DNA of 64,000 bases, from the NCBI RefSeq assembly GCF_019649055.1, contig NW_026570225.1, positions 1,984,001-2,048,000 on the forward strand, in the 5' to 3' direction. The translations under genes were made by a program, and so were the position numbers. Below the pieces are notes generated by a model, which was not told the DNA's origin, made no database searches, and saw nothing but the letters and a program-made list of their open reading frames with translations. Positions 48,058 to 59,085 of this stretch are shown one piece after another (positions within the stretch are counted from its first letter, which is position 1; each line of letters begins with the position of its first letter). The DNA comes from Paramacrobiotus metropolitanus (taxonomy: Eukaryota > Tardigrada > Eutardigrada > Parachela > Macrobiotidae).

Positions 48058-48388
48058 TTAAGGATTGTATAATTATGCTGATTAGTTGATTACTGTCCTT
48101 AGTTTTGCTCGGACTGCAATGGAAGGTCAGGCCGTTTGAACGATTACTATGGTCAGTTTCTTTTACAGCTGCCTTCAAATAGCTTTTAACGAGCGTTCTT
48201 ATTCTTAAGTCATGTTTTTGAGCGCTTTTAAATTGTTAGCGATTTATAGAAACGAAGCCATCCGCTAGCAGCATCGTTTGAGTTACTGCTAATTGGCTGT
48301 AGGTGCAAAACTTTAAACCTTTTTAATTTGTTGATCTAAAAAGGTACCTCTTTAAATTTGCTCCATGCAACCGGACTTTAAAATTATT

Positions 48389-48515
48389 TTCAAGGTCACT
48401 TTGAGCTTTCAGCTCTACCGGCACCGGCGTCTGTGCACGGGAGCCGGATCGGATAATTGTCCGATCGGATAATTGTCCGGCTCCCGTACACAGACGTCAA
48501 AACAAAATGCATGTG
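48389..48515. repeat. Hairpin-bearing dispersed repeat, copy 1
   Basis: gtctgtgcacgggagccgga and its near-exact inverse enclose two direct copies of cggataattgtccg. The flanks (ttcaaggtcac..ttga; aaaacaaaatgca.gtg) are shared with 51787-51885, so both are members of one repeat family. Confidence 0.65.
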
Positions 48516-49796
48516 ACACGGTTTCCAGACATGCTGAATCGAATGGCGTTAGCTGTTTTTCGATTAATTTTTTGGTTTGTTCTGACCAGATCGTACGGGG
48601 TTTTCCGTTGTAATTTATAGATCTTTACCTTGATATACAAGTACTTGTAAAGTTAAGAACTTTCCAAAAATAAAGCCAGATGTACAGTATTATCTAACCA
48701 CCGCTTGAGTGCCGAAGCTGTCTTGTTAAAATATTACTCACGGTTTGAAATGGAAACCAGTTCAGCCGACGGCCGACACGCTGTGCCCAAGTACTGCACT
48801 GTAACTGCAGTGTGAAACTTCGACACTGACCAAAAAAAGGCAAAAAAAATTTGGTGAGGCAAAAAAATCACAGACCTCGCTGCATCAAGCCCAACCGTAC
48901 CTTTTGACTTGCTCGCCTTTTGAACAGGGGTTCCACAGTGGCGTGCGAGTGGACCTACTATGTTGACATTCGTTTTCCTCGGATCCTAATTGCGGAAAAT
49001 TTGGCAGTAATGGACTAAAATCATGAACGCCCAAAGTGCCATAAAACGGATAAAAGTCTAAATCGATTAAATGGCATGTGGCTTTATTCAGGTTTATTCA
49101 CCTGAATCAATGATAAAAGCAAAACCAAGACACAAGTCTTATACGCAGATTCATGCTTTAGCTTTCATCTCGTACAGCTGGTCGATGGGAACCTCGTTTC
49201 CCGTTCACTAGAAACTTATGGTTAGCTGTACCAGTTCGCTTTGGATGTGCGGTCAAAATCGAATAAGTAATGCTACGTGTTAAAATTTACTGTTTTCACT
49301 AGCCACGCAGCGCATGTTTGTGTTCGGCACTTTGGCGTACACGTGGCAGTTGGGCATTTGCCTTTTGGCGATGTGGTCGGTGCAGTGATACCACACGGGT
49401 GTTCCGCGGCTGCAGCGCCGCAATTGCGGTAGAACCTCTCTTAAAATGCACTTCTTTATTAAATACACTTCTTTATAACATTCAACCTGTAAGGAACCTA
49501 ATTGGTTCGCATGCGATATTTCTGTTTTCCATCGTACAACTCGTTGTGTAATCTTTGTTCATTGTCCACTGCTGTCTGCTGTAAACGGCACTGCTTCGGC
49601 GCACGAAGTCAATAAATTTACGTACCGGCCATATTTAAGTCCAACATGAAATCGCCGGCGAAGCATTGTCCATATTGAATGTATAATCTATCAGTATCTA
49701 CGCATCTATGAAAAACGTCAGTTACCTACCCTCTTTGTTTATGTCCGAACGTTTCACGCAGAGTTTCAAATCAAAGTCACGAAAACGAAATGCGCT

Positions 49797-50048
49797 TCAG
49801 TTATGACACCGGACGTCGCGACTGGCTATGCAAATCCTGTGGGGACAGTGGCAAGGTTTCCATCCAGGCGGAATACAATTGGACATATTTGAGTTTTGCA
49901 AGTCGTAACACATATGTTTCTTTGGCGAGCATGCAAACAAAATCTGCTGATCACCAGCAGAACTTATGAAATCTCCGCTAATTATCTGGCAGTCTGGCAT
50001 TAAATGCTTTAATTGGACTACCGGCGGCCACTCTGGTATAAATACCAA
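49797..50048 (-). CDS. Possible Cys-rich exon, unrecognised (tentative)
   Basis: A minus-strand open frame encodes about 83 residues with eight cysteines in its second half (CSPKKHMCYDL, NCIPPGWKPCHCPHRIC). That is more than I would expect from random AT-rich DNA. A second Cys-containing minus-strand frame lies at 49280-49468. I could not connect them with convincing splice sites, found no ATG start or signal peptide, and do not recognise a domain. It may be an internal exon of a small secreted protein, or chance. Confidence 0.22.
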   Translation of the reverse strand: MVFIPEWPPVVQLKHLMPDCQIISGDFISSAGDQQILFACSPKKHMCYDLQNSNMSNCIPPGWKPCHCPHRICIASRDVRCHN

Positions 50049-50772
50049 ATTTTAGTGCCAACTGGCATGTAGTTACATGGCGCTATAGTGGAAATGTTAA
50101 AATTAAAGCTTGAGTTTGTTTTTTGTGATGATATGTATTTAACGGATTAACTCCCAGCAAATTGGCTGATGGCCACTAGAGTAGTGAAAAGTAAAAATGC
50201 CTTTGTGAGCATTCCCGTGGAACACTAATAGATAAATATTTTAATCATATAATTATTATACTTATTCTATCTAATCCTACAGATATTGTATTAAGTGTTG
50301 AGGTAATGTGGTCACAATTTACCGTATACGGCTATACGCGAACCCGCCATTGTCCTAGTTCATCAGTTATGACGCTTCAGTTAGTCCTCATTGTACGTGC
50401 TTAATAATTCTAGTAACTGCTCCGGTAATTTTTTATAACTGGTGGAATTATATTTTAACCGTAGACAATATTGTTTGTATCGCTCCCGTTATTCAGTATG
50501 TAGGCTAGTTCAGTGCATGCTGTGATCTTTGAATTATTCCGTTCAGTCGTCCACAGTGATCATCACATCATTCACGTGGTCCTACTCACAGAGCTGACCT
50601 TAGTGACCTAACAATGGTAGTAATAGGGTAATTTTTGTTCATTGAGCAGCCCTGATCACTGATCCTAGAGTAATATTAATGATTTCCGTTCATTCAACAG
50701 GCACGATCTGCGGTAAAAGTAAATAGATTTGGTCAGCACTCAGCAGATAGGATGACCCTTTGCGCGGGTCGG

Positions 50773-50930
50773 CCAAGTTTATCTTTGCCTTTTCTTTGCC
50801 TTTGCGTTTTCACTTTGCCTTTTCCATCATTACCTTTACCATTGCCTTTGCCGCCGCGAAAACCTTACCGTCTTAATCTGCCTTGCCAAAAAACCGTTTC
50901 AAATAACCTTTACCGTCGGTTATAACCGTT
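50773..50930. repeat. Degenerate (tttgcc)n-like repeat
   Basis: tttgccttt / ctttgcctttgcg / attgcctttgcc motifs recur irregularly over about 150 bp. Confidence 0.6.
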
Positions 50931-51786
50931 GCATGATGAACTACATTTAAACACTTTACCGTTTCCGGACTTTATTGGCACTGATACAGTTTATTAATAT
51001 TAAATATAATATCAGACTTCAACATTGTAAAGGACAGCACTTCAAGATCATGCACTCGGTAACTTGAAGCATATGATAAGCACCGAGCACTCCGTGAGTT
51101 CTCGATTGCACGCTATGCAGCCAGCCACTACCGGGCAAAATAATTCGTATACATCAGATGATAGAATATAGCTCATGATAGGATTTGTATAGAAGTACAT
51201 CAAATCATCTTCTCGAAATCTTGCGTGTAAGGTAATATGACTATATGAGTATCCAAGTCGTTTTTACTGAATCGGGGTTCCACAGTTCTTTTCCAACTTT
51301 AAAAATGACTTTTACAGTTTATTTCCCTTGGAAGTCTTATGTATTTACAATTAATGAGAGCGCGCGAAAACAAAAGTTCCAGTGCTTGTAAACACATCAC
51401 TGTGGTATCATGTACCGGCACATTTTTCTTTATGGCGGCTTCTTGACGATAAAATTTTTCGAATTTTGATCATTTCGTCAATACAGATAATTAATGAAAT
51501 GGAGTGTATACAGTTAATATTTGCAATGTTTTGGTTTTCGTTGCCACCAAATTTCGCAGCTAGCCCAATGAATTTCTTCACTTCATAACATTTTGTTGAA
51601 AGGTTATTGTAACAGTTTTTTTGAAGGTAATTAAAAAAAATTTAGTTCTGTTACTTATTACACTATTTGAATATAATCAGAATATTCATTTTTTTTATAT
51701 TCAACGTAAAATTTACTGCATTAATCCTACAGTACAAAACAACCGAATATTCGTTACTCCACGCAATAATATGTTGTAAATGGTCT

Positions 51787-51885
51787 TTCAAGGTCACCTT
51801 GAACTCATATCTGTCCGTACCGGCATCCGAGCGACGGTCCCGGGACAGATATTTTTGAAAACAAAATGCACGTGCGACCCTTTTG
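51787..51885. repeat. Hairpin-bearing dispersed repeat, copy 2
   Basis: Shares the tcaaggtcac start, taccggcat.cg middle and gaaaacaaaatgcacgtg end with 48389-48515. Its own hairpin is atctgtcc...gggacagat. Confidence 0.6.
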
Positions 51886-52239
51886 CTTTTGGAACAAGCT
51901 GAGTTTAATGGTAATGTCGGTTTTGTTATTTACTTGGCGGTTTTTTCTAGCCATGTTGCACGAGGCGGCCGATCAAAATACAGATCTATTTTCTTGATAT
52001 ATAGAGACCAGGAAAATTTACGCTCCTTCAGTTACGTAGTGGCCTCGCGAAGTAATTAACAGTCAAACGAACCTGAATCACCTATTCAATTTCTTATATT
52101 CGCCAATATCCCAGTTTCTGGATTTTTACAACGGGTTTAATGCAACCTCGGTGCTAATAAGTTTGAATATTCTTTCCCTAATAAACATTAGGTGGATTAA
52201 CATGCCCTTTAAGCATGACAAAGTGCATAAAATCATAAA

Positions 52240-55200
52240 GCAGAGTACGTAGTTATGGAACAAACTACGTATATGGAACTAGTTACGTAGTAGTTACAAG
52301 CCCAGCACGGATGAATACTGTCTAAGGATTTCGAGCATGTAAAAAGGTTAACTGCATATGTATTAAATAATGGCACGATGTTTATTACAATAAGGAGGCA
52401 CGAACAAAATAAACAGGCGTGAGCAGAACCTGTTATTTGCTAATTCGCAGTTCGCTAATTTCCAATGACAATTCGATATAATAACACATAGTAACAATCT
52501 GGGAATTTACAAACAGCCCATGTTAAGTTAATGGCCACCATGGTAACAAGCTTTTGAGTGACCACTGGACTGTAGGGATTGGGCTTTCCAGAAATTTTAA
52601 GATGCAGGATTACTCTCGACACTGAGAGGATTCTGTAGAACTTTAGAGCGTGCAGATTGGATGTGTAGAACGGGAGAACATTGAGTACAACGGCAAAGTG
52701 TCGAGGACCCTTGTTACTTAGTTAGTATTCATATAACCAGTTTACGGGATCTACATCCGTACGTATTGTCCTGGCGTACATTAGTTTCGAAAATTTTCAT
52801 TTAAAGAAACATACGAATCTTCTGAATTCAAAAAATTTTATGAGCTTAACAAATGTAAGAAGCCTTAAAAACGTAAGAAACATAAGCAACCTAAGAAAAC
52901 CTAAGAAATCTAAGAAACCTAAGAACCCTAAGAAACATAAGAAACCTAAGAAATCTAAGAAACCTAAGAACCCTAAGAGAGCTAAGAAATAAAGCAAAAA
53001 ATACAGATTGCGCTAATCGCCAGCTTGATTACTATTGTTATTTTGCCCTGGTTTCACGATTGTTTTGTTTGCCGAAGCGATGCCGAAGGCCGCGGGCTGC
53101 CTCTGTCGCTGCGACTGTACAAATGAATAGCCCACGTCCGTCTATGGGGGCCCATGGCAACAATTTTGTTTTTCAGGGCCTCTGTTTCCCCGTTGGGGCG
53201 CATCGATTAAGCAATAGCGTAACATTACCGGCGTCGTTGCGACGATTCTAACGCACTTTTTTGCGTGAAAATTGGCCCAGCCGTTCGGCCAATCATTCGG
53301 AACAAAGCATACTCGTGTATAAGATGTTACGGATGTAGATAACAAGATGAGCACGGATGAATATTGGCTTACGACTGGGCAAATAAATTAGTTTAAAATT
53401 CATACGTTGCAGCGTATTCGAGAAAGCAGTGACAATTATTTTTTTTTGTTTGAAAACAGTTGATTTTTGTATAAGAAAACAGATTTTGTTCGGTTTATCG
53501 CATTTAACAAATGACACGGAATGCTTTGCGGTCAACTTGCGGTTGTATCAGCCGAATTTTTCCTTTACTTGTCGTTTGGCTTAGTGATTAGCCAACCTGT
53601 GGACGCTTGCTGTCATTGTCGGTTATTACTTTAGCAAACGAAGTCTATTATCAATCCAGTCTCTACTAATGTTCAATTCTTAGATTGTTGACCTTTGTTA
53701 ACAGAGTTTGTGTCGTTTTGTGGCTCGGCTGCTGTTTTTCTGTTCATTCTGCTAAACTCGCAAAACTGTAATAGCAACTGTAGCCAACGAAGTGTCGTTC
53801 AGTCAGCCCACGGAACATAGGAAACGCAGAGGCGCAGCCAAAGCTGTTTCATGTTTGAGCTAATTGAGTAAGTACAGTGTAATGTGACCGTGGTGACAGA
53901 CCAGCCCATGTTAGCCCTATGGCCTCCATGGTAACAAGCTTTCGAGTGACCACTGGGCTTGAGGTTCTGCATATAGCAAACAACGATTAGTCTTAGATCA
54001 CCCGCCGGGCCGAGCGGTTCCCAGAACATTTTAAAGCGAGAAAATTGGATGAGTGGGAGCTGAGATCATAGCGAACAAAGAGCAGAGGCAGAAAACCTGC
54101 AAGAGATGTATAGTATTCACATAACCAGTTTACGGAGGACTACATCCGTAACCAATTTATCGGCGTCGGCTTTTCTTGATTAATTTATGTTTTCGTTCGC
54201 ATCGAGGCCGGTGGCCGAGGCGTGTCGTGTCATTTACGCACATGGGAACAACTTGTCCATGTATGTCTATGGAGGCCCATAGTAACAACTTTCCTTTCCG
54301 GTGCCCTTTTTTCCCCTCGAGGCGCATCGTCTCGGTAATAGCGTAACATCCACCGTGTCGTTGCAGCGGTTCTGGCGCACTTGACCGCGTTGAAATCGGC
54401 CTATCCGTTCTCCCAAACATAGGTTTTTTCACCTTATGCCGTCACGGTTGTTACGGATGTGGTTAACAAGCTGAGCACGGATGAATATTGGCTTACGACT
54501 ATTTTTAAAATATTACGCTTTCCCGCAAAGTCAGAATGGCAAAGCCGGACAAGTGTTCCGGATGGTTGCCCGCGGCGAGCACCCTGGATAGTTGACCTTT
54601 TGCCCCTTCTGTTTTGATTTTGACTCGCCTGCTAGGTCTCTGCTCAATCTACCGTATTCTGAAATTGCCAAACTATTAAGCTGCTTTTGCCAGTGCAGTG
54701 GGCGAAAATATCTGTTCACTCAGTCCGTGAACAGAAGAAACGCAGAGGCGAAGCCGAAGCTTTTCTTGTTGTTTTAATGCAGTATATAATGTGGTAACTG
54801 GCCAGCCATGTTAGCCTTATGGCATCCATGGTAACAAGCTTTTTAGTGACCACTGGCATTGATAATTTGATGATAGCAAAACAAGACTGGTCTTAGATCA
54901 CCCGCCAGACTGAGAGGTTTTCAAAACATTTTAAAGTACGCAAATTGGATGAGTAGAAGCTGAGATTACCTCGGTCTAACAGAAGAGGCCAAACACCTGC
55001 AAGAGATGTTTAGTATTCATATAACCAGTTTACGGAGGACTACATCCGTAACCAATTTATCGGCGTCGGCTTTTGGTGATTAATTAATTTTGTTTTTGTT
55101 CGCATCGAGGCCGCTGGCCGAGGCGTGTCGTGTCATTTACGCGCATGGGAACAACTTGTCCATGTATGTCTATGGATGCCCATGGTAACAACTTTCCTTT

Positions 55201-56130
55201 CCGGTCCCCTTTTTTTCCCTAGGGGCGTATCAACTCGGTAATAGCGTAACATCCACCGCGTCGTTGCAGCGGTTCTGGCGCACTTGACCGCGTTGAAATC
55301 GGCCTACTCGTTCTCCCAAACATAGGTTTGTTAACCTTACTCTGTCACGGTTGTTACGGATGTAGTTAACAAGCTGAGCACGGATGAATATTGGCTTACG
55401 ACTAGGTAAATAATCAGTTTAAAATTCAAAGGTTGCAGTCGATTCGAGGAAGCAACAGCAGTTATTATTTTGTTTGAAGACAATTGGTTTTTGATAAAGA
55501 CAACAGATCTTGTTCAGTTTATCAGATTTAACGGATGACAGGAATGCTCTGCAGTCAACTTGCGGCTGCATCCGCTAAAATTTGTCCCTTTTTTGTCAGT
55601 GATTTGCCTTTTTTTGTTAGCGATTACTGGCATTATCGGTTAAGATAGCAATTTCACTTCTTTCTTTTAAGTCAGAACATCTAAAGCCTAGTTTTTGGAG
55701 TATTGACCTTTTGCCCCTAAAGTTTGATTGGTTTGTGGCTCGGCTGCTGATTTTACGCTTGTTCTGCTAAACTCTCCAAATTCTAATAAGCTACTGTGGA
55801 CAGTGAAGTGTCTGAAGTGATTCCTTCACTAAGCCCACAAGGTTTTCTTTATTCAAATTTAATGCCCGTGGCACCAGACCAGACTATGTTAGGCCTATGG
55901 CATCCATGGCAACAAGCCTTTGAATGACCACTGGATTAGCGGTTCTGAATTCAGCAAACAACGACTGGTCTTAGATCACCCGCCGCACTGAGAGGTTTTC
56001 AAAACATTTTGAAGCATGAAGATCGGATGAGCAGAAGCGGAGATTACCGCGGTCTAACAGGAGAGGCCGTAGACCTGCTAGAGATGTTTAGTATTCATAT
56101 AACAAGTTACGTAGTTATGGAATTTGTTAA
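52240..56130. repeat. Degenerate array of about four 0.9-1.4 kb units
   Basis: Three blocks recur in order. Block A (catgttag...atggtaacaagctttngagtgaccactgg) is near 52519, 53908, 54807 and 55885. Block B (tagtattcatataaccagtttacgg...acatccgta) is near 52725, 54112, 55012 and, truncated, 56088. Block C (gagcacggatgaatattggcttacgac) is near 53350, 54473 and 55375, with a partial copy near 52310. A further shared piece (cgaggccg.tggccgagg, cgtaacatccaccg) occurs in the two middle units. Units differ by internal deletions. Both outer borders carry tacgtagttatggaa. No coding capacity was seen. Confidence 0.78.
52843..52990 (-). repeat. 9-bp tandem repeat (AAACCTAAG family), second array
   Basis: About fifteen units of aacctaaga with variants (aaccctaag, aacataag, aatctaag). 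It lies inside the 52-56 kb array, between its first two units. Confidence 0.82.
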
Positions 56131-57235
56131 ACAAATTACCAAAGGACACGATGTACATGTCAGATAGGATATAATAGGAAATTTGCCGTACTGAGATTGG
56201 ATACCGACTGAATTATCGGCTTGAGCTTACGTATTTTCAAAACTATTAGGAAAGATCCAAGAACGTCTTTCGATCTTCCAATAAGAAGCAACAGAGGTAG
56301 AGGCGCTCTGCTTTGTTAATCTTGGCGATATTCTAAAGTTTCTCGAATGGCTGACAATTTGAAACAGGAATTCAGAAGAATTAGTAAACAATATAGATAT
56401 ACAGTAGGTATCTGTATGCGATATATAATTCTATTTGAGCAAGACTGGCTTTGCCGTCGTTAAAAACAAATCGAAAATTAATACGGTAAAAAATATTCCA
56501 TTTCATTCTGCATCGTTTTGCAAGCATTTTCATCCGATTAACCTTGCGCTGTTTCAAAGCGGTCCCTTCAATGTCAAATTAAAGAATTAAATTAATATCA
56601 AATGGAAGATTTGTCATGGAAATGAAATTAATAGATACTTATATAACACCGATTTCGAGCATTATTATGTAAGCCGACTTCAATCTTTGCACATTTGTTC
56701 TCCCGTTAGCACGATCTATTCGAATCGGTCCTAAAACCAGACGCACGGTATGCGAAAGTAAACGAGACAGCTTCAAGGATCGCGGGAATCAGCCAATACC
56801 GACGCATCTTTTCAGGTCCGTACGCCCTCGAACGCACCGATCAATTCCATAACCCGGCGCTTATCCCATTTTTTGACGGAGACAACATCGGCCTAACGTC
56901 CGCCTTGAAATCTGCTTCAGCTCTTGTACTCACCAGCGCAATCAGTCGCACATACAAAAGCCTTCTGCAACAATTTCCGATGTGATTATGCAGACTTTCA
57001 CCAATATGTTGTAGTCGATGCAGCAGAATTTGAATGCACTTTCTATCTTCATCGAGACTTAGCTACTTTAAGGTTACTTCCGCGTTAGAACTAGTATATC
57101 GTACCCAGTGGAAGGATTTTGATTTTTAACCGGATTAATACACATGTATATGCGGAACCGGCTCGACCTACGAGTTGCATTTCCTGAAGTTAGCCGGTTG
57201 CCGTCTTTCCCAGCCATCGTCCATTCCACGACCGC
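56131..57235 (+). other. Upstream region of the zinc-finger gene
   Basis: Non-repetitive sequence, GC-richer from about 56700. It probably contains the promoter and 5' UTR of the zinc-finger gene. No coding exon or clear core promoter motif was found. Confidence 0.45.
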
Positions 57236-59085
57236 ATGGATTCCTGGGGTGATGTAATTAGCCATGGGTTAGGACTAGACTTGTCTTGGGATCGGGCACC
57301 GAGCTACAGTCATACTACGTCTTCGTCCAGCTATGCTTCAACGGATTTCACGAATCAAATATTTCAACCGACCACCAACAGGCTAATGGGCACGACTGGA
57401 CAGAAGCTAAAATGCAAGAAGTGTTCTCTGGTAGGTCCTCTGAGCAATTTGCGTACATTGCCGGAATATATGTCGAGTGTTGACATAGAACAACTTGACA
57501 ATCTGGTAGAATTTTAATTGCAAATCTCACTAACGTGATCCGTTCATACTTGAGTAAGCGAATCCTCGGTAGGCTCATCCCAGCCACGCGCAGCGCCGTG
57601 CTTGCATAACTATATATCAGTTTTTTTCGGTTGCCTGTCTCGGCTAAACAGTCGCAGGAAATAAATCGATATACTTAACACAGCATTTATTTGCGAAAGG
57701 AGCTTGGCGTGTCTGGGAACAACTTATTGATCCCGCCGATCACCAACACTCCGGCTGTCTGGCGTTTTGCTAACTAGAAGGTTTACTCCAAAAGTAATCG
57801 CAGAGAAACACTATAAAATTACGTAGAGGTTGCCAATCCGGGGTAGCCGTGTAATTAAATTGTAATGTTATCACTTTCTTATGCAAATAAAATGATGAGA
57901 AATGGGACATCTCATGCAACAAATGGAGATGCATCCGTCGTGTTACAGATATGCGAGTCGAAAGCGGAGCATCAGTTGCACACCCAAACCCACGCCCGGG
58001 AGTTGAAGCCCTATCGTTGTCTGCACTGTCCCAAGTGTTTCGCCAATGCCAGTTATCTCAGTCAGCACATGCGCATCCATCTCGGCTTGAAACCATACAC
58101 CTGCGATATGTGCAAGCGATGCTTCACGCAGCTTTCCCATCTTCAACAGCATCTCCGCACCCACACCGGCGACAAACCTTACCGCTGCTATTTTGCTGGA
58201 TGTCAAAAGGCCTTTTCTCAGCTGTCGAATTTACAATCGCACAGCCGATGTCACGAGACGGATAAACCGTTCCGGTGTTACAGTTGCTATAAAATGTTCC
58301 ACGACGAAGCCGGATTACGAGAGCACATCCCAAAGCACAAGGAAAGCAAGCATACGAAAACGCATATTTGTAATTTCTGTGGAAAGGCCTATACACAGGC
58401 GTTGTACCTGGCATCGCACATCAGCACTAAACACCAGGACAAAGTGGACAAGCAACGAATGACGATGCCGCAAATGGCAGGTGAGTACATCTCAAACTTG
58501 ATATTATAACGCTCTTAAGAGCCACTGGATGGCTATTTAGGGCTGAAGTTTATGCTCCCTAGGAGAATATCAACCTCAAAAACTCCCTTAATGTGCTATT
58601 TTGAATCAAAAAACCGCTCACTTACAACTTGTACGTCTATTACAGACTTCCTGACTTGGGCGAAGCCAGAAAACTGTGTTTCCTTTGGTAACGCCACTAG
58701 CGCATATGGGCAAGAAAATTTTTTTCCCCATTACAACGCGCATGCTACGATGGGTGCCGCTAAGAACGGCTGCACCGCCTTGACCACCACATATCTGCCA
58801 GGAAGTGATTACGATTGGTGGGGATGTTGGTCGAAGCCGGGATCGTCAGCGTTTTCGGCATTTAACAGCAATCGCTCCAGCATGTTTCCAAACCTCCCCA
58901 TAATGGCGAATGGAGCATTTAACCTCAGCACAGACTGGGAGGTAGATAATTCCTTACAATACTCGTTCGGAACGGTCATGAACGACAGCTGGGCAGCCGC
59001 CGGCTCCAAGGGATGCTTTAGCGAGAATCTCCTGACAGGCACAACGGGACAAGACACTTTTCGTAATTTCGTCATTCCAGTGTAA
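57236..59085 (+). CDS. Rotund/Squeeze-type C2H2 zinc-finger transcription factor
   Basis: Nuclear DNA-binding protein of the Rotund/Squeeze family (vertebrate relatives ZNF362/ZNF384). Exons 57236-57430, 57949-58480 and 58646-59085 total 1167 nt, 388 aa, all phases consistent. Six C2H2 fingers lie between residues 60 and about 225. The first is split by intron 1 (C60, C63 / H76, H80). The core is family-typical: FANASYLSQHMRIHLGLKPY, then FTQLSHLQQHLRTHTGDKPY, FSQLSNLQSHSRCHETDKP and a late finger with EHIPKHKESKHTKTHIC. The N-terminal 59 residues are Ser/Thr-rich. The 146-residue C-terminal tail is Asn/Ser/Gly/Trp-rich with no known domain, probably a regulatory region. The protein is shorter than fly Rotund, so an upstream alternative first exon is possible. 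Rotund versus Squeeze cannot be decided by eye. Confidence 0.92.

Larger units (their letters stand above)
50050..52240. other. No gene recognised; one repeat copy inside
   Basis: AT-rich spacer. Positions 50773-50930 are a degenerate ctttgcc-type pyrimidine-rich repeat. Positions 51787-51885 carry the second copy of the hairpin-bearing repeat seen at 48389. Confidence 0.45.
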
